A DNA stretch of 64,000 nucleotides from Paenibacillus ihumii (GTDB lineage Bacteria; Bacillota; Bacilli; Paenibacillales; Paenibacillaceae). The notes under the pieces are model-generated. The model saw only the letters and a list, made by a program, of their open reading frames with translations, was not told the origin of the DNA and did no database searches. Shown in pieces: positions 54,108 through 62,661 of this stretch. The DNA lies in the NCBI RefSeq assembly GCF_001403875.1, contig NZ_LN884298.1, positions 186,001-250,000 on the forward strand, read 5' to 3'. The position numbers were made by a program, and so were the translations under genes. Each line of letters starts with the position of its first letter. Positions within the stretch are counted from its first letter, which is position 1.

Positions 54108-54136
54108 ATTATAGTGTGATATTTTTCACATTGCAA
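54108..54136 (-). promoter_or_regulatory. nox promoter with Rex-like box 3 inside the spacer
   Basis: On the minus strand TTGCAA (54131-54136), a 17-bp spacer and a perfect TATAAT (54108-54113). The spacer contains TGTGA-N6-TCACA (54115-54130). A site between -35 and -10 implies repression, which favours Rex over an Fnr-type activator. Confidence 0.7.
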
Positions 54137-54277
54137 GGGGTTATTCATAATTTTTTTCAGAGGAACATCCGAGAAATGAGAATTATTCCGGTTGTCGCCA
54201 AGGTTATCGCTGAGGCGGCCATCCTTGGCGGATGATTACAAGAAATATTAATAAACCGAATTCAGCCTATAAAAAAA

Positions 54278-54385
54278 GAGCTGTTCCCCAAAATCATCAT
54301 AGATGACTGATATGCCCTCCTTATAGTAGCAGGCTTTATTTTTCCTGTCCTATATGGGGAGTATATCACTTTGGGAATAGCTCCT
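54278..54385 (-). terminator. Possible long-loop terminator downstream of fhuF
   Basis: GAGCTATTCCC at the fhuF stop can pair with GGGGAACAGCTC about 85 nt further, followed by TTTTTTT on the minus strand. The loop is unusually long. Confidence 0.35.
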
Positions 54386-55196
54386 ATGTTTTGCTGGATT
54401 GCGCCTGCCTGTGCAGCAGCTCCATTCGCTTCTCTTCCCTCTGCTGCTTGGTCAGCTTGGGACAAGAATAGCAATAGCCCAGACCCGTGCTGGTGCGGTA
54501 GGCCAGGCAGCAGGTCGGCTTCAAAGGCATCTTCTCGCCCGGCGAATAAGGATGATCCACCAGGACTTGTTTGATGGCAAACGGGTTGCGTTTAATACCA
54601 AACCACTCTGCGGACATCTCCTTGACAGATTCATGATCCGCTTGCAGCTTCGCGCGATGCTCCGCGGAATCCAGCTTGTTCGCCATTTGCTTGATATAAT
54701 AGGCAATTCCCAGGGGAAGCTGGCCCCACAGCTGCGTTACCGGCAGCTTGGACACTTCAGCTGCTGATTCCATAACCGGCCGCAGGGTCTCTTTATAGAA
54801 GCTGCCAAGCTGCTGTTCCTGCCACTCTCCAGCCTTGCCCCCCGGCCATGCTATTTCCGAATCTTCCCCCAGCACAAAGAAAATCATCGGAAACTCATTT
54901 ACCCGAACGACCTGCAGCGTTAAATTCTCCAAATGGAGGTTTAACCGCGGGCTTGTCAATGACACCATATATTGCACCGCCGCACAGAGAACCCGCCAGC
55001 TTGCCGCGAAATACGTCGCCGCAACCTGGATATCGAGCCCCTTGATCTCGGATTGGTACATGGTCAAGAAACGCTCGGTCCTGTTCCGATCCAGGAATGC
55101 CTTCCCTTCGATCGTATAAATGGCCTGATCTCTAGGTTCGCGAACTACGTAACATTGCTGCTCCAGCAATGAATAATCGATAGCCAATCGGTCCAT
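54384..55196 (-). CDS. FhuF-like ferric-siderophore reductase
   Basis: A 270-aa cytosolic protein with the FhuF [2Fe-2S] signature CC-x10-C-x2-C near the C-terminus (TCCLAYRTSTGLGYCYSCPK). Such proteins reduce ferric siderophores after import. The ATG follows AGGAGG. It is directly downstream of the siderophore ABC ATPase, and both are under a Fur-type promoter. Helical content and length agree with the family. Confidence 0.88.
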   Translation of the reverse strand: MDRLAIDYSLLEQQCYVVREPRDQAIYTIEGKAFLDRNRTERFLTMYQSEIKGLDIQVAATYFAASWRVLCAAVQYMVSLTSPRLNLHLENLTLQVVRVNEFPMIFFVLGEDSEIAWPGGKAGEWQEQQLGSFYKETLRPVMESAAEVSKLPVTQLWGQLPLGIAYYIKQMANKLDSAEHRAKLQADHESVKEMSAEWFGIKRNPFAIKQVLVDHPYSPGEKMPLKPTCCLAYRTSTGLGYCYSCPKLTKQQREEKRMELLHRQAQSSKT

Positions 55197-55244
55197 ATTG
55201 ATCCTCCTGCTCCCTCTGAGCCTTCTGAATGCCCTGGCCGCTTA

Positions 55245-56102
55245 TTAAAGTGCAGCCGCCTTATCGCCGGTGCCTGTAAGTACGCTGTTCTTCGAAAGCT
55301 GCCCTTTACTCTCAGCTGCCCGGTACAGCTCGTATGGAAGGCATAGCGGCACTCCGCTGCGGGGATCCGTTACGATATCCGCCTCAATGCCGAATACTTC
55401 GCGCAGAACGGAGGAGGTGACCACTTCAGCTGGCGCTCCTTCCGCAATCGCCTGACCCTTCTTGATGGCAATCATATGATGGGCATACCTAGCCGCATGG
55501 TTCAAATCATGCACGACCATGACGATTGTGCTCCCGGATTCCGCATTCAGCTGCTCCAGCAGCTGAAGCACCTCCAGCTGATGCGCCATATCCAGGAAGG
55601 TCGTCGGCTCATCCAGAAAGAGGATGTCCGTCTCCTGTGCCAGCGCCATAGCAATCCAGGCCCGCTGCCGCTGACCTCCGGACAGCTGTTCCAGCGCCCG
55701 GTCCGCAAACTCGTTCATTCCGGTGGCCTGAATCGCCCAATCCACGATTTTCCGATCCTCGGACTTCAAGCCCCCGAAGCCCTTTTGGTGCGGAAAACGG
55801 CCATAAGATACAAGCTCGTATACCGTAAGACCGTCGGGTGCCGTCGGATTCTGGGGCAGAATAGCAAGCTGTTTCGCCACCTCGCGGGTCGATTGCTTAT
55901 GAATGGACTTCCCGTTCAGCAGCACCTTCCCTTCTTTGGGCTGCAGGATGCGGGCCATTGTTTTGAGCACCGTCGATTTCCCCGAGCCGTTCGCTCCTAC
56001 AAGAGCTGTAATTTTCCCCTTTGGAATGCTGATATTCAGGTCTTCTACAATGAGACGGTCCCCATAAGCAATACTCAAGTGGGATGTATTCAAGGCCACC
56101 AT
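55245..56102 (-). CDS. Iron-siderophore ABC transporter ATP-binding protein (FecE/FhuC type)
   Basis: A 285-aa ATPase: Walker [11 protein letters not shown]-loop [26 protein letters not shown], signature [17 protein letters not shown], Walker [18 protein letters not shown]. The YGRFPHQ stretch is typical of FecE/FhuC importers for ferric siderophores and haem. Permease and binding-protein genes are absent here, so it must serve a transporter encoded elsewhere. Confidence 0.93.
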   Translation of the reverse strand: MVALNTSHLSIAYGDRLIVEDLNISIPKGKITALVGANGSGKSTVLKTMARILQPKEGKVLLNGKSIHKQSTREVAKQLAILPQNPTAPDGLTVYELVSYGRFPHQKGFGGLKSEDRKIVDWAIQATGMNEFADRALEQLSGGQRQRAWIAMALAQETDILFLDEPTTFLDMAHQLEVLQLLEQLNAESGSTIVMVVHDLNHAARYAHHMIAIKKGQAIAEGAPAEVVTSSVLREVFGIEADIVTDPRSGVPLCLPYELYRAAESKGQLSKNSVLTGTGDKAAAL

Positions 56103-56186
56103 AATGATCTCCCTTTCCGCATAAGACTTATTGATGATTTATATGAACACGAAGCGACCATAATCTAACATAAATCCTCTGCTCTA

Positions 56187-56216
56187 AAGATACTGATAAT
56201 CATTATCAGTTGTCAA
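56187..56216 (-). promoter_or_regulatory. Fur-regulated promoter of the siderophore ATPase-fhuF unit
   Basis: On the minus strand TTGACA (56211-56216), an 18-bp spacer and TATCTT (56187-56192). The perfect Fur box lies inside the spacer, so Fe-Fur would block RNA polymerase directly. Confidence 0.75.
56194..56208. promoter_or_regulatory. Fur box
   Basis: TGATAAT-C-ATTATCA is an exact 7-1-7 Fur box, 85-100 bp upstream of the ATPase start codon. Confidence 0.9.
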
Positions 56217-56362
56217 CTGTTTTTAATCGCTGTCTTGCGATTCTGCAATCATAAAAACGCAAATCAACGGAATCCCCAGGCTAGCAAGTCGCTTCACACG
56301 AGAGATTTCCTGTGACTTTAGAATTGTTCAGCATAGCTGATCTTCATAAACTCTGTTAATTA

Positions 56363-56395
56363 AAAAAAGGGATTTCCCTTAGGAAACCCCCTCTA
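56363..56395 (-). terminator. Intrinsic terminator downstream of the DUF3243 gene
   Basis: GGG-TTTCC-TAA-GGGAAA-CCC pairs imperfectly and is followed by TTTTTTT on the minus strand, 10-40 bp past the stop. Confidence 0.75.
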
Positions 56396-56405
56396 ACCAA
56401 CATGC

Positions 56406-56750
56406 CTACTGTTCGGATTTGGCGAGCCTTACAAGAATATGGGCCAGGGCATGACGATGCTCCTTCTCACCGGCCTTCCATAATTCCTGAAGCAGCTTCT
56501 CTTCCCGGTTGCGCGGCTCCTCGTTAGCCGCCAAATAATCGCCGATTTTCTCCGCCGCCTTAGCTATTGCCTCCTCGCTAAGCCCTATTCCTTGAGCCAG
56601 CTCGATCCGCTCGCCTAAATAACGTTTGACAGCATCGAAGCTCTTCAGAATCTCTTCCTTCCGTTCTCCATCCATACGCTTAAGCGCATCATCCACTTTA
56701 TTCAGCGCCATCTCGCCTTCCTTGTTGACTACATGATTATGCTCGGACAT
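56406..56750 (-). CDS. DUF3243 family protein (YmfJ-like)
   Basis: A 114-aa helical protein matching DUF3243 (SFDAVKRYLGERIELAQGIGLSEE, KIGDYLAANEEPRNREEKLLQELW). Its function is unknown. The ATG follows GGAGGCG. It stands alone with its own terminator. Confidence 0.85.
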   Translation of the reverse strand: MSEHNHVVNKEGEMALNKVDDALKRMDGERKEEILKSFDAVKRYLGERIELAQGIGLSEEAIAKAAEKIGDYLAANEEPRNREEKLLQELWKAGEKEHRHALAHILVRLAKSEQ

Positions 56751-56845
56751 GTCTATACGCCTCCCTAAAGTTATGTTGGAGTTCGTAACTACATAACCCG
56801 GGCAGCAGCAGAATGAATCAGCTTATCGGCGTAGTTCGGCAAGCT

Positions 56846-57760
56846 TTAGGGCGTTCCGGATACCGGAACGGCATCATAATACTCCTCTAATGTAATGCCC
56901 CGCTCAAAAATATCCGCAGCGATCTCTTTGCCGACATAGCGTAAATGCCAAGGCTCGTACTTGTAGCCCGTAATGGCTTCTTTGCCTTCCGGGTAACGGA
57001 TGATAAAGCCGTACTCCGCGGAATGCCGGGCAAGCCATTCGGCCTCCTTCGTTCCCCCGAAGCAGTCTTCGGCTGCGCATTTACCATCGCTTCCCGAGAC
57101 GTCAATCGCCAGACCCGTCTCATGCTCGCTATGCCCCGGGACAGCGCTGTACGTCTTGGCCTTCTCCTCCCCGTCCCTCTCTACGTAGCGGTTAAACAAG
57201 CCCTTCTGCGTACTATGGGAGCGATAGGCCGATACGCCAGCCAAATAAATACCGTCCTTCTCGGCTCCAGCGAACATTTCCTCCAGTGCCTTAGCAGCCT
57301 CGCTGCGCATCATCCGCTTCTCGATCTTCTCCTTGAACGTAAAACGGACATCCGGGTAAACCAGATCAGAAGGCTCATAATCCTCTGGAAGCGCCAGCTC
57401 CTTATTGACAAGCACCGCGACGCTGTGCGGATCGGCTGCGGCCGCTTTGTCCACCGCCCCGGAGCCTTCCTCCGGATCTTGCGACGGAAGCTGTCCCGAA
57501 TCCTGCCCGGCATTCTGGCCGCTGCCTTGTCCATCTTCCCCTGCGGCATTTCCCTGGCCCTCGTTCAAGTTGCCTGGCGCGCTATTCCCGGCCCCGGACA
57601 CGGGAGCTGAATCAGCCGGCTTCGGCGAATCCTCCTTGCCGCATGCTGTCATAACGACAGCAGCGAGCATGCAGATCAGCAGAATGGCCGACAGCTTCAG
57701 CGGATGTCTTTGTTCTCGTCCCTTGCCTTGTTGTCCTGATGCTATTTCAAAGTTATTCAC
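56846..57760 (-). CDS. M15-family D,D-carboxypeptidase lipoprotein (VanY/DdcB-like)
   Basis: A secreted peptidase of about 304 aa that would trim the terminal D-Ala of peptidoglycan stem peptides. It has a lipobox (VVMTAC), a Gly/Gln/Ser/Pro-rich linker and the zinc-peptidase motifs GHSEHETGLAIDVS (SxHxxGxAxD) and YEPWHLRYVG. ISAYRSHSTQKGLF-type signatures also fit VanY. The preferred start is the GTG at 57758-57760, eight bases after AGGGGAG; an ATG at 57784 overlaps that site. Confidence 0.9.
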   Translation of the reverse strand: MNNFEIASGQQGKGREQRHPLKLSAILLICMLAAVVMTACGKEDSPKPADSAPVSGAGNSAPGNLNEGQGNAAGEDGQGSGQNAGQDSGQLPSQDPEEGSGAVDKAAAADPHSVAVLVNKELALPEDYEPSDLVYPDVRFTFKEKIEKRMMRSEAAKALEEMFAGAEKDGIYLAGVSAYRSHSTQKGLFNRYVERDGEEKAKTYSAVPGHSEHETGLAIDVSGSDGKCAAEDCFGGTKEAEWLARHSAEYGFIIRYPEGKEAITGYKYEPWHLRYVGKEIAADIFERGITLEEYYDAVPVSGTP

Positions 57761-57867
57761 TTCACGCTCTCCCCTTTGCTCCATTCCCTAGAGATATGGC
57801 ATATTTCTATCCTTTACAACGTGTCAGAGCCGCCTAATGCTGCGCTTAGCTTCATACCGCTCCGCAT

Positions 57868-59274
57868 TCATCGGCCCCGTCGGCCACGGCCGCCCCCGCG
57901 CTCCGCTCTCCCGGTCCGGCCTCCGTCTTGCCTTGCGGTATGGCCGCCTCTTGCATTCATACGTTTGCCGCCTCGTGCCTGGCCAAGCTGGGAGGCGGCA
58001 CGTCCGCGGCCGGCATGGTCTCCGTCTTGGCCGCGGCGGCCTCCGCTCGCTCTTCCCTCCGCCAGCTTCCCGCCCTCCGGCCTCTTGCCTTTCCTTGCCG
58101 TGTCCTGCACCTCCCGCTTGGCAGCCGTGCGGCCGCTCGCAGGATCCGCTGCTCCGTTCCTGTCCTGTCGCCGGCGCTCCAGCTTCATGCCGATGCCCCG
58201 CTCAATCAGCCGGAGCGCATCGATGTCTCTCGGAGCAACAAAGGTGACCGCGATCCCTCTCTCTCCAGCCCGGCCCGTCCGGCCGATCCGATGGATATAA
58301 CTGTCCACGTCCTGAGGGATATCGTAGTTGAACACATGGGTTACGCCCTCTACATCGATTCCCCGCGCTGCCACATCGGTGGCAACAAGCAGTTCCAGCT
58401 TCGCTTCGCGGAATGCGCGCATGACCTGCTCCCGCTTCGACTGGGACAAATCGCCGTGCAGCTCGTCCGAAGCAAATCCGGCCTCCTGCAAGGCTTCATT
58501 CAGCTTGCTGGCCCGCCGCTTCGTACGGCAGAAAATCACTGCCAGATAAGGGCGGTGACTGCGAATCAGCTCAACCAGCGCCCCTTGCTTGCCCCGATCG
58601 GTGCATTCTACTGCGATTTGCCGAATGTTATCCAGAGTCACGCGAGAGGTTTCCGCGATCCGGATATCCCGCGGCCGATCCATATACGTCTTAGCCAGCC
58701 GCTTCACATTGTCCGGCATCGTCGCTGAGAACAGCATGGTCTGCCGGCTCTTCGGCACCATGCGAATAATCGCCTCCACCTCGGCCAGAAATCCCATATG
58801 CAGCATCTGATCCGCCTCATCGAGCACGAGCATGCGCACGGCACCAAGCGTCAGCGAACCCCGGCGCAGATGGTCGAGCAAGCGGCCCGGCGTGCCGATA
58901 ACCAGCTGGGTGCCGTTCTGCAATTTTCGAAGCTGCCGCTCCACATCCTGTCCTCCGTAAGCAGCAAGAATCGATATTCCTTCCCGGGCAGCTGCCAGCT
59001 TGCGCGCCTCCGCCGTAATCTGGATGGCTAATTCCCGGGTTGGCGTAATGATCAGCGCCTGCGCTTCAGACCGATCCGCCCGCAGCTTATCCATGATCGG
59101 CAGCAGGAAGGCCAGCGTCTTGCCCGTTCCCGTCTGAGCCTGAACAATCGCGTCCTCCCCTGTCAGCAGCACGGGTATGGCCGCCTCTTGCACTGGCGTT
59201 GGACGGCTGATGCCGTAACCTAGCAGGGTTTGAACAAGCTTTGGCGATATGCCCCATTGGTCAAAAGTTGTCAA
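57868..59274 (-). CDS. DEAD-box RNA helicase
   Basis: A 468-aa helicase with the complete motif set: Q motif RPTPVQEAAIP, I AQTGTGKT, Ia PTRELA, II VLDEADQML, III SAT, VI HRIGRTGRAGERG. The C-terminal tail of about 100 residues is rich in Arg and Gly, ending RAERGGGRGRRGR, and probably binds RNA non-specifically. The start is a TTG at 59272-59274 with GAGGTGG; upstream codons of the frame are unlikely to be translated. CshA/CshB-type paralogues cannot be told apart here. Confidence 0.93.
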   Translation of the reverse strand: MTTFDQWGISPKLVQTLLGYGISRPTPVQEAAIPVLLTGEDAIVQAQTGTGKTLAFLLPIMDKLRADRSEAQALIITPTRELAIQITAEARKLAAAREGISILAAYGGQDVERQLRKLQNGTQLVIGTPGRLLDHLRRGSLTLGAVRMLVLDEADQMLHMGFLAEVEAIIRMVPKSRQTMLFSATMPDNVKRLAKTYMDRPRDIRIAETSRVTLDNIRQIAVECTDRGKQGALVELIRSHRPYLAVIFCRTKRRASKLNEALQEAGFASDELHGDLSQSKREQVMRAFREAKLELLVATDVAARGIDVEGVTHVFNYDIPQDVDSYIHRIGRTGRAGERGIAVTFVAPRDIDALRLIERGIGMKLERRRQDRNGAADPASGRTAAKREVQDTARKGKRPEGGKLAEGRASGGRRGQDGDHAGRGRAASQLGQARGGKRMNARGGHTARQDGGRTGRAERGGGRGRRGR

Positions 59275-59412
59275 ATAAATCCACCTCGTCGTGTTGTAAT
59301 TTCGATATTTAAAAAAGACCGGACCCGCGTCCAATCAGCGTTCCGGCCTTTTGCAGAAGCTTTTCCCTATTCCCCGCTTTACACTTGTAGAAATCCCTGC
59401 CATGAAGGCAGC

Positions 59413-60051
59413 TTAGCCCGGCGATCTTGCAGCCCACTTCGCAGCCTGCAGCACCAGCTTGCGGTATTCCGGGTGCTGGAAAACCGCTTGATCGCGGCCC
59501 GGCAGAAGATAGACCACACGGCCAAGGCCGTAGCTGTGCGCCCATGCCGCCGGATGCCATTCCCCATCCATCTCGTATTCCAGCAGGATCGTCGTTTCGC
59601 TAAACGGATCAAATTCAAAGCGATAAGGCTCGTCCTCGATCTCGAAGGGCGAAATATGAAGCATGATATCATGCTCCGGCGCAGCCACGCGCATCTGCAA
59701 TTTGCGAGTGGAAGGGTGCGATACATTCCTGGCGCCGATCAGCTGCGCAAGCTCGTATTTCTTCTGCAGCACGATGCCGTTATGAAGTATAAGCAGTCCG
59801 CGGCCGCCGCTGATGCAGGACAGAAGGCCGGCCGTCTGCTTCGAGGACAGCTTCTCTCTCCAGCTGTCGTGATAGGAAATACAAAGATCGAACGACTGCA
59901 AATTGCTCTCCTCAAGCATATGATTGTTCTCTGTGCACTGCACCGTGAAGCTGTCATTCAGAATATGGGTAATTTCCAGGTCAACCCCTTGCAGGGGATA
60001 AAATTTAGGATGAGTGTAGTCTCCGATCAGCAGCGCTCTCTTCTTATTCAT
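59413..60051 (-). CDS. ThuA-like domain protein
   Basis: A 212-aa protein with the ThuA (trehalose utilisation) glutamine-amidotransferase-like fold: RALLIGDYTHPKF, SGGRGLLILHNGIV, HPAAWAHSYGLGRVVYLLPGRD. Members are linked to sugar degradation, but no sugar genes are adjacent. The ATG follows AGGAGGAG. It lies 50 bp downstream of hemD, so the two may be co-transcribed. Confidence 0.85.
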   Translation of the reverse strand: MNKKRALLIGDYTHPKFYPLQGVDLEITHILNDSFTVQCTENNHMLEESNLQSFDLCISYHDSWREKLSSKQTAGLLSCISGGRGLLILHNGIVLQKKYELAQLIGARNVSHPSTRKLQMRVAAPEHDIMLHISPFEIEDEPYRFEFDPFSETTILLEYEMDGEWHPAAWAHSYGLGRVVYLLPGRDQAVFQHPEYRKLVLQAAKWAARSPG

Positions 60052-60100
60052 GATCTGCTCCTCCTGTCTGTAAAGTTTCCAGCCCCAGGCAAGGCAGGGC

Positions 60101-60934
60101 TTATTGGCTTGTCAGCAGGGGATCGCTCTCGCCGGCGAAGAATCGTGCCAGCTCAACAATCATGCTGCCCATTCGCTCCTCCTTTGGAGCGACAACGCGC
60201 GGAATGCCCGCTTCATATAATCCCTGCGCCGTCACTCTGCCGACGGCAACGGCGATCACCGGCCCCTTCAGCGCAGCGATGAGCTCGTCATAACGCCCTT
60301 GCTTCTGCGCATATTCAAACAAGAACCTCACCTGCGGGCTGCTTGTAAAGGATACGGCATCGACACGCCCCTCAATCAGGTCGAACAATAACCGGTTCAA
60401 ATCTTCCTCTGGCGGGGCAATATGCCGATAAGGCATCAATTCCGTGCAAATTGCCCCCTGCTGCTCGAGCCAGGCTACCAGCTTCGGCGCAGGATCACCG
60501 TACAGCTGCAGCAGTACCGTGGCATCCTTCAAATCATATGCGCCCAGCTCACGAATCAGTCCGTCTGTGCTGCCGTCATCATCGCGGACATGAGGCGCCA
60601 GCTGACGCTTCTTCAATACGTTTACCGTCTTATATCCCCTCGCAGCGATACGCGATTTGGAGAGATTGTCCAGCAGCGGGGCCAGAAGCCCCAGCTCCTC
60701 GGCCATTTCAAACAGCGCAGCAAGCCCGATGCCCGTTGTAAAAATCGACCATTCCGTCGGACGGCTCACCCACGCCTGAATGCCTTGGCGAAGCTCCTCA
60801 TCGTTTAAGAATACCGTTCCCTGCGCCGGTCTATATAGCGGAACACCCCCCATATTCTCAATCAGCTTCCCCAGTTCCTCCGCCCGGCGAGGGCCGGTCA
60901 GCGCAATTCGCTTGCCTTCTAATCTTCTAGCCAC
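60101..60934 (-). CDS. hemD: Uroporphyrinogen-III synthase (HemD family)
   Basis: A 277-aa protein with the two-lobed HemD fold: LEGKRIALTGPRRAEELGKLIENMGG at the start, GYKTVNVLKKRQ in the middle, and DAVSFTSSPQVRFLFEYA and GPVIAVAVGRVTAQGL in the second lobe. It closes hydroxymethylbilane to uroporphyrinogen III. The start is GTG with GGGGGT upstream. It is isolated from a hem operon, so it may be a paralogue serving siroheme or a specialised role (inference). Confidence 0.85.
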   Translation of the reverse strand: MARRLEGKRIALTGPRRAEELGKLIENMGGVPLYRPAQGTVFLNDEELRQGIQAWVSRPTEWSIFTTGIGLAALFEMAEELGLLAPLLDNLSKSRIAARGYKTVNVLKKRQLAPHVRDDDGSTDGLIRELGAYDLKDATVLLQLYGDPAPKLVAWLEQQGAICTELMPYRHIAPPEEDLNRLLFDLIEGRVDAVSFTSSPQVRFLFEYAQKQGRYDELIAALKGPVIAVAVGRVTAQGLYEAGIPRVVAPKEERMGSMIVELARFFAGESDPLLTSQ

Positions 60935-61113
60935 AGCTTTACCCCCGTCCCAGCCATCTTTAAAAAACAGCTTCTTTTATCATAAGCTTAAACGACACCG
61001 GGGCCTAAGTAAATCGTTCTCTTGCATCTTTCTCGTTAGAATGAATTCCGACTGGAACATTTATGCATCCAACTTTAGCATCATGCCCGGGTTGACGAAT
61101 AGGCCCGCTAACC

Positions 61114-61160
61114 GCAAAAAAAGCCGCCCCGCTGTCAACCAGTGACTTGCGTGACGGCCC
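61114..61160 (-). terminator. Probable terminator downstream of the chemotaxis receptor gene
   Basis: GCCGTCA and a GACAGCGGGGCGGC stretch pair imperfectly and are followed by TTTTTTTGCGG on the minus strand, about 30 bp past the stop at 61188. Confidence 0.55.
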
Positions 61161-61187
61161 CTGTTCCCCATTTAGCAGTTCTCTAGC

Positions 61188-62429
61188 CTAGGATTTCCGC
61201 AGCTTGAATTGGCTCACCATTTCCTCCAGCCGTCCGGCGATTAAGGACAGCTGGGCTGTGGAGGATGCAATTTCCTGGATCGAGGCGAATTGTTCCTCCG
61301 CGGCTGCGGAAATCGTTCCTACATTCTCGGCCCCCTCTTCCGAAATGCCGCGAATAGCCGACATCGTCTCCGATACCTTGCCCGCGCCAACCGTCAATTC
61401 TTGGGCCGCGCCGGATACCTCTTCGATTTTGGCTGCGGCTCCCCGGACGGCTCTGCGGATTCGCGAGAAGCTCCGGCCGGAAATATCGACGGCAACAATT
61501 CCTTCCTCTACGCCTTTCCTTGCATTCTCCATCGACTGCAAGGCCCGCTGAACCTCCGACTGAATGCCGCCGATAAGCTCTTCGATCTGGCGGGCAGAGC
61601 TCTCGGAGCCCTCGGCCAGCTTGCGGACCTCTGCCGCGACGACGGCAAATCCCCGGCCCTCCTCCCCGGCTCTGGCCGCTTCGATCGAGGCGTTCAGGGC
61701 CAGCAAATTGGTCTGCTGCGCTATCCCTGTAATAACGCCGACGATTCCGCCGATGTTCTCGGTATTCTCGCTCAAGGTCTGAATGACCGTGCCGAGCTCA
61801 TCAACCGTCCTGTGTATATGTTCGATTTTCTCAACAACGCTGATCACGGAGGTGTTCCCCTCCTCCGCGACTGCCGTCGTCTGTTCCATCGTTTCGGTCA
61901 CATTTTGGATATGGCTGGAGATAGCCTCGGCCTGACGAGAAATATCCTCAATGCCTTTGACGCCTTCGATCAAACTTTGTGTTTGCTGCTCGCTTCCTGC
62001 CGCCACTTCTTGAATCGCCATAGTAACATGCTCGATGGCTTTGGTGGTCTGATCTGCGCTGGCCGACAACTGATTCGCCGATAGGGTGACCTGGCTGGAC
62101 GCTTGGCCCATCTCTGTCAGCATGGCATCCCAGTGATCAACCGCCTCCTGAACCCGTTTAGCTACCGCGCCGATCTCATCTTGGCGGCCCGCTCCGCTAA
62201 TCTGCTCTGTCAGGTCCCCCCGGCTGATCCTCTGAATAGATTCGCTTAACCGCTGCAGCGGCCCCGTTATGCTCCGGGCGAGCAATGCGGCCACCAGCAG
62301 GGCAAAGACAACAGATGCCGCCCCCGCGATCCACGTCGAGGTGTCCCTCAGCAACAGCAGCAGAACATTAGCAACGACAGCAATCAATACACTGGCCACA
62401 AGCAGTGAGAGTGTTACGCGCTTCTTCAT
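61188..62429 (-). CDS. Methyl-accepting chemotaxis protein without an extracellular sensor
   Basis: A 413-aa receptor with two adjacent membrane helices (about residues 5-50) and almost no loop between them. A HAMP domain follows ([26 protein letters not shown]), then a long coiled-coil signalling domain with the hairpin tip [38 protein letters not shown]. Lacking an extracellular ligand domain, it probably senses the membrane or cytoplasm. The ATG at 62427-62429 is well spaced from AAAGGA. Confidence 0.92.
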   Translation of the reverse strand: MKKRVTLSLLVASVLIAVVANVLLLLLRDTSTWIAGAASVVFALLVAALLARSITGPLQRLSESIQRISRGDLTEQISGAGRQDEIGAVAKRVQEAVDHWDAMLTEMGQASSQVTLSANQLSASADQTTKAIEHVTMAIQEVAAGSEQQTQSLIEGVKGIEDISRQAEAISSHIQNVTETMEQTTAVAEEGNTSVISVVEKIEHIHRTVDELGTVIQTLSENTENIGGIVGVITGIAQQTNLLALNASIEAARAGEEGRGFAVVAAEVRKLAEGSESSARQIEELIGGIQSEVQRALQSMENARKGVEEGIVAVDISGRSFSRIRRAVRGAAAKIEEVSGAAQELTVGAGKVSETMSAIRGISEEGAENVGTISAAAEEQFASIQEIASSTAQLSLIAGRLEEMVSQFKLRKS

Positions 62430-62554
62430 TTGCACAATCCTTTCCATAATATAAATTTGAGCCGTTTAGACTATGTAGTGGTTATTCCGTGGTTATTCTG
62501 TGTTTATGCCTGTTATGTTCAACATAATCTGCATATTTCCCTCCAATACAGACC

Positions 62555-62598
62555 GCAAAAAAACCGTTCACCCAAATAAAAGTGAACGGTTTTTTTGG
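62555..62598 (-). terminator. Intrinsic terminator between the response regulator and MCP genes
   Basis: AAAAAAACCGTTCAC pairs perfectly with GTGAACGGTTTTTTT across a loop of about 10 nt. It can act in both directions. Confidence 0.9.
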
Positions 62599-62661
62599 GC
62601 TTCTGTCGCCGTCGAATCTCCTCGAAGAATGCCGTACAGCAGGGAAAGCCGAAGTCGCCTC

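Noticed and set aside
54049..54130. Fnr activation of nox
   Set aside because: The boxes fit the Fnr consensus, but they lie within and downstream of the promoter rather than near -41, which does not suit an activator.
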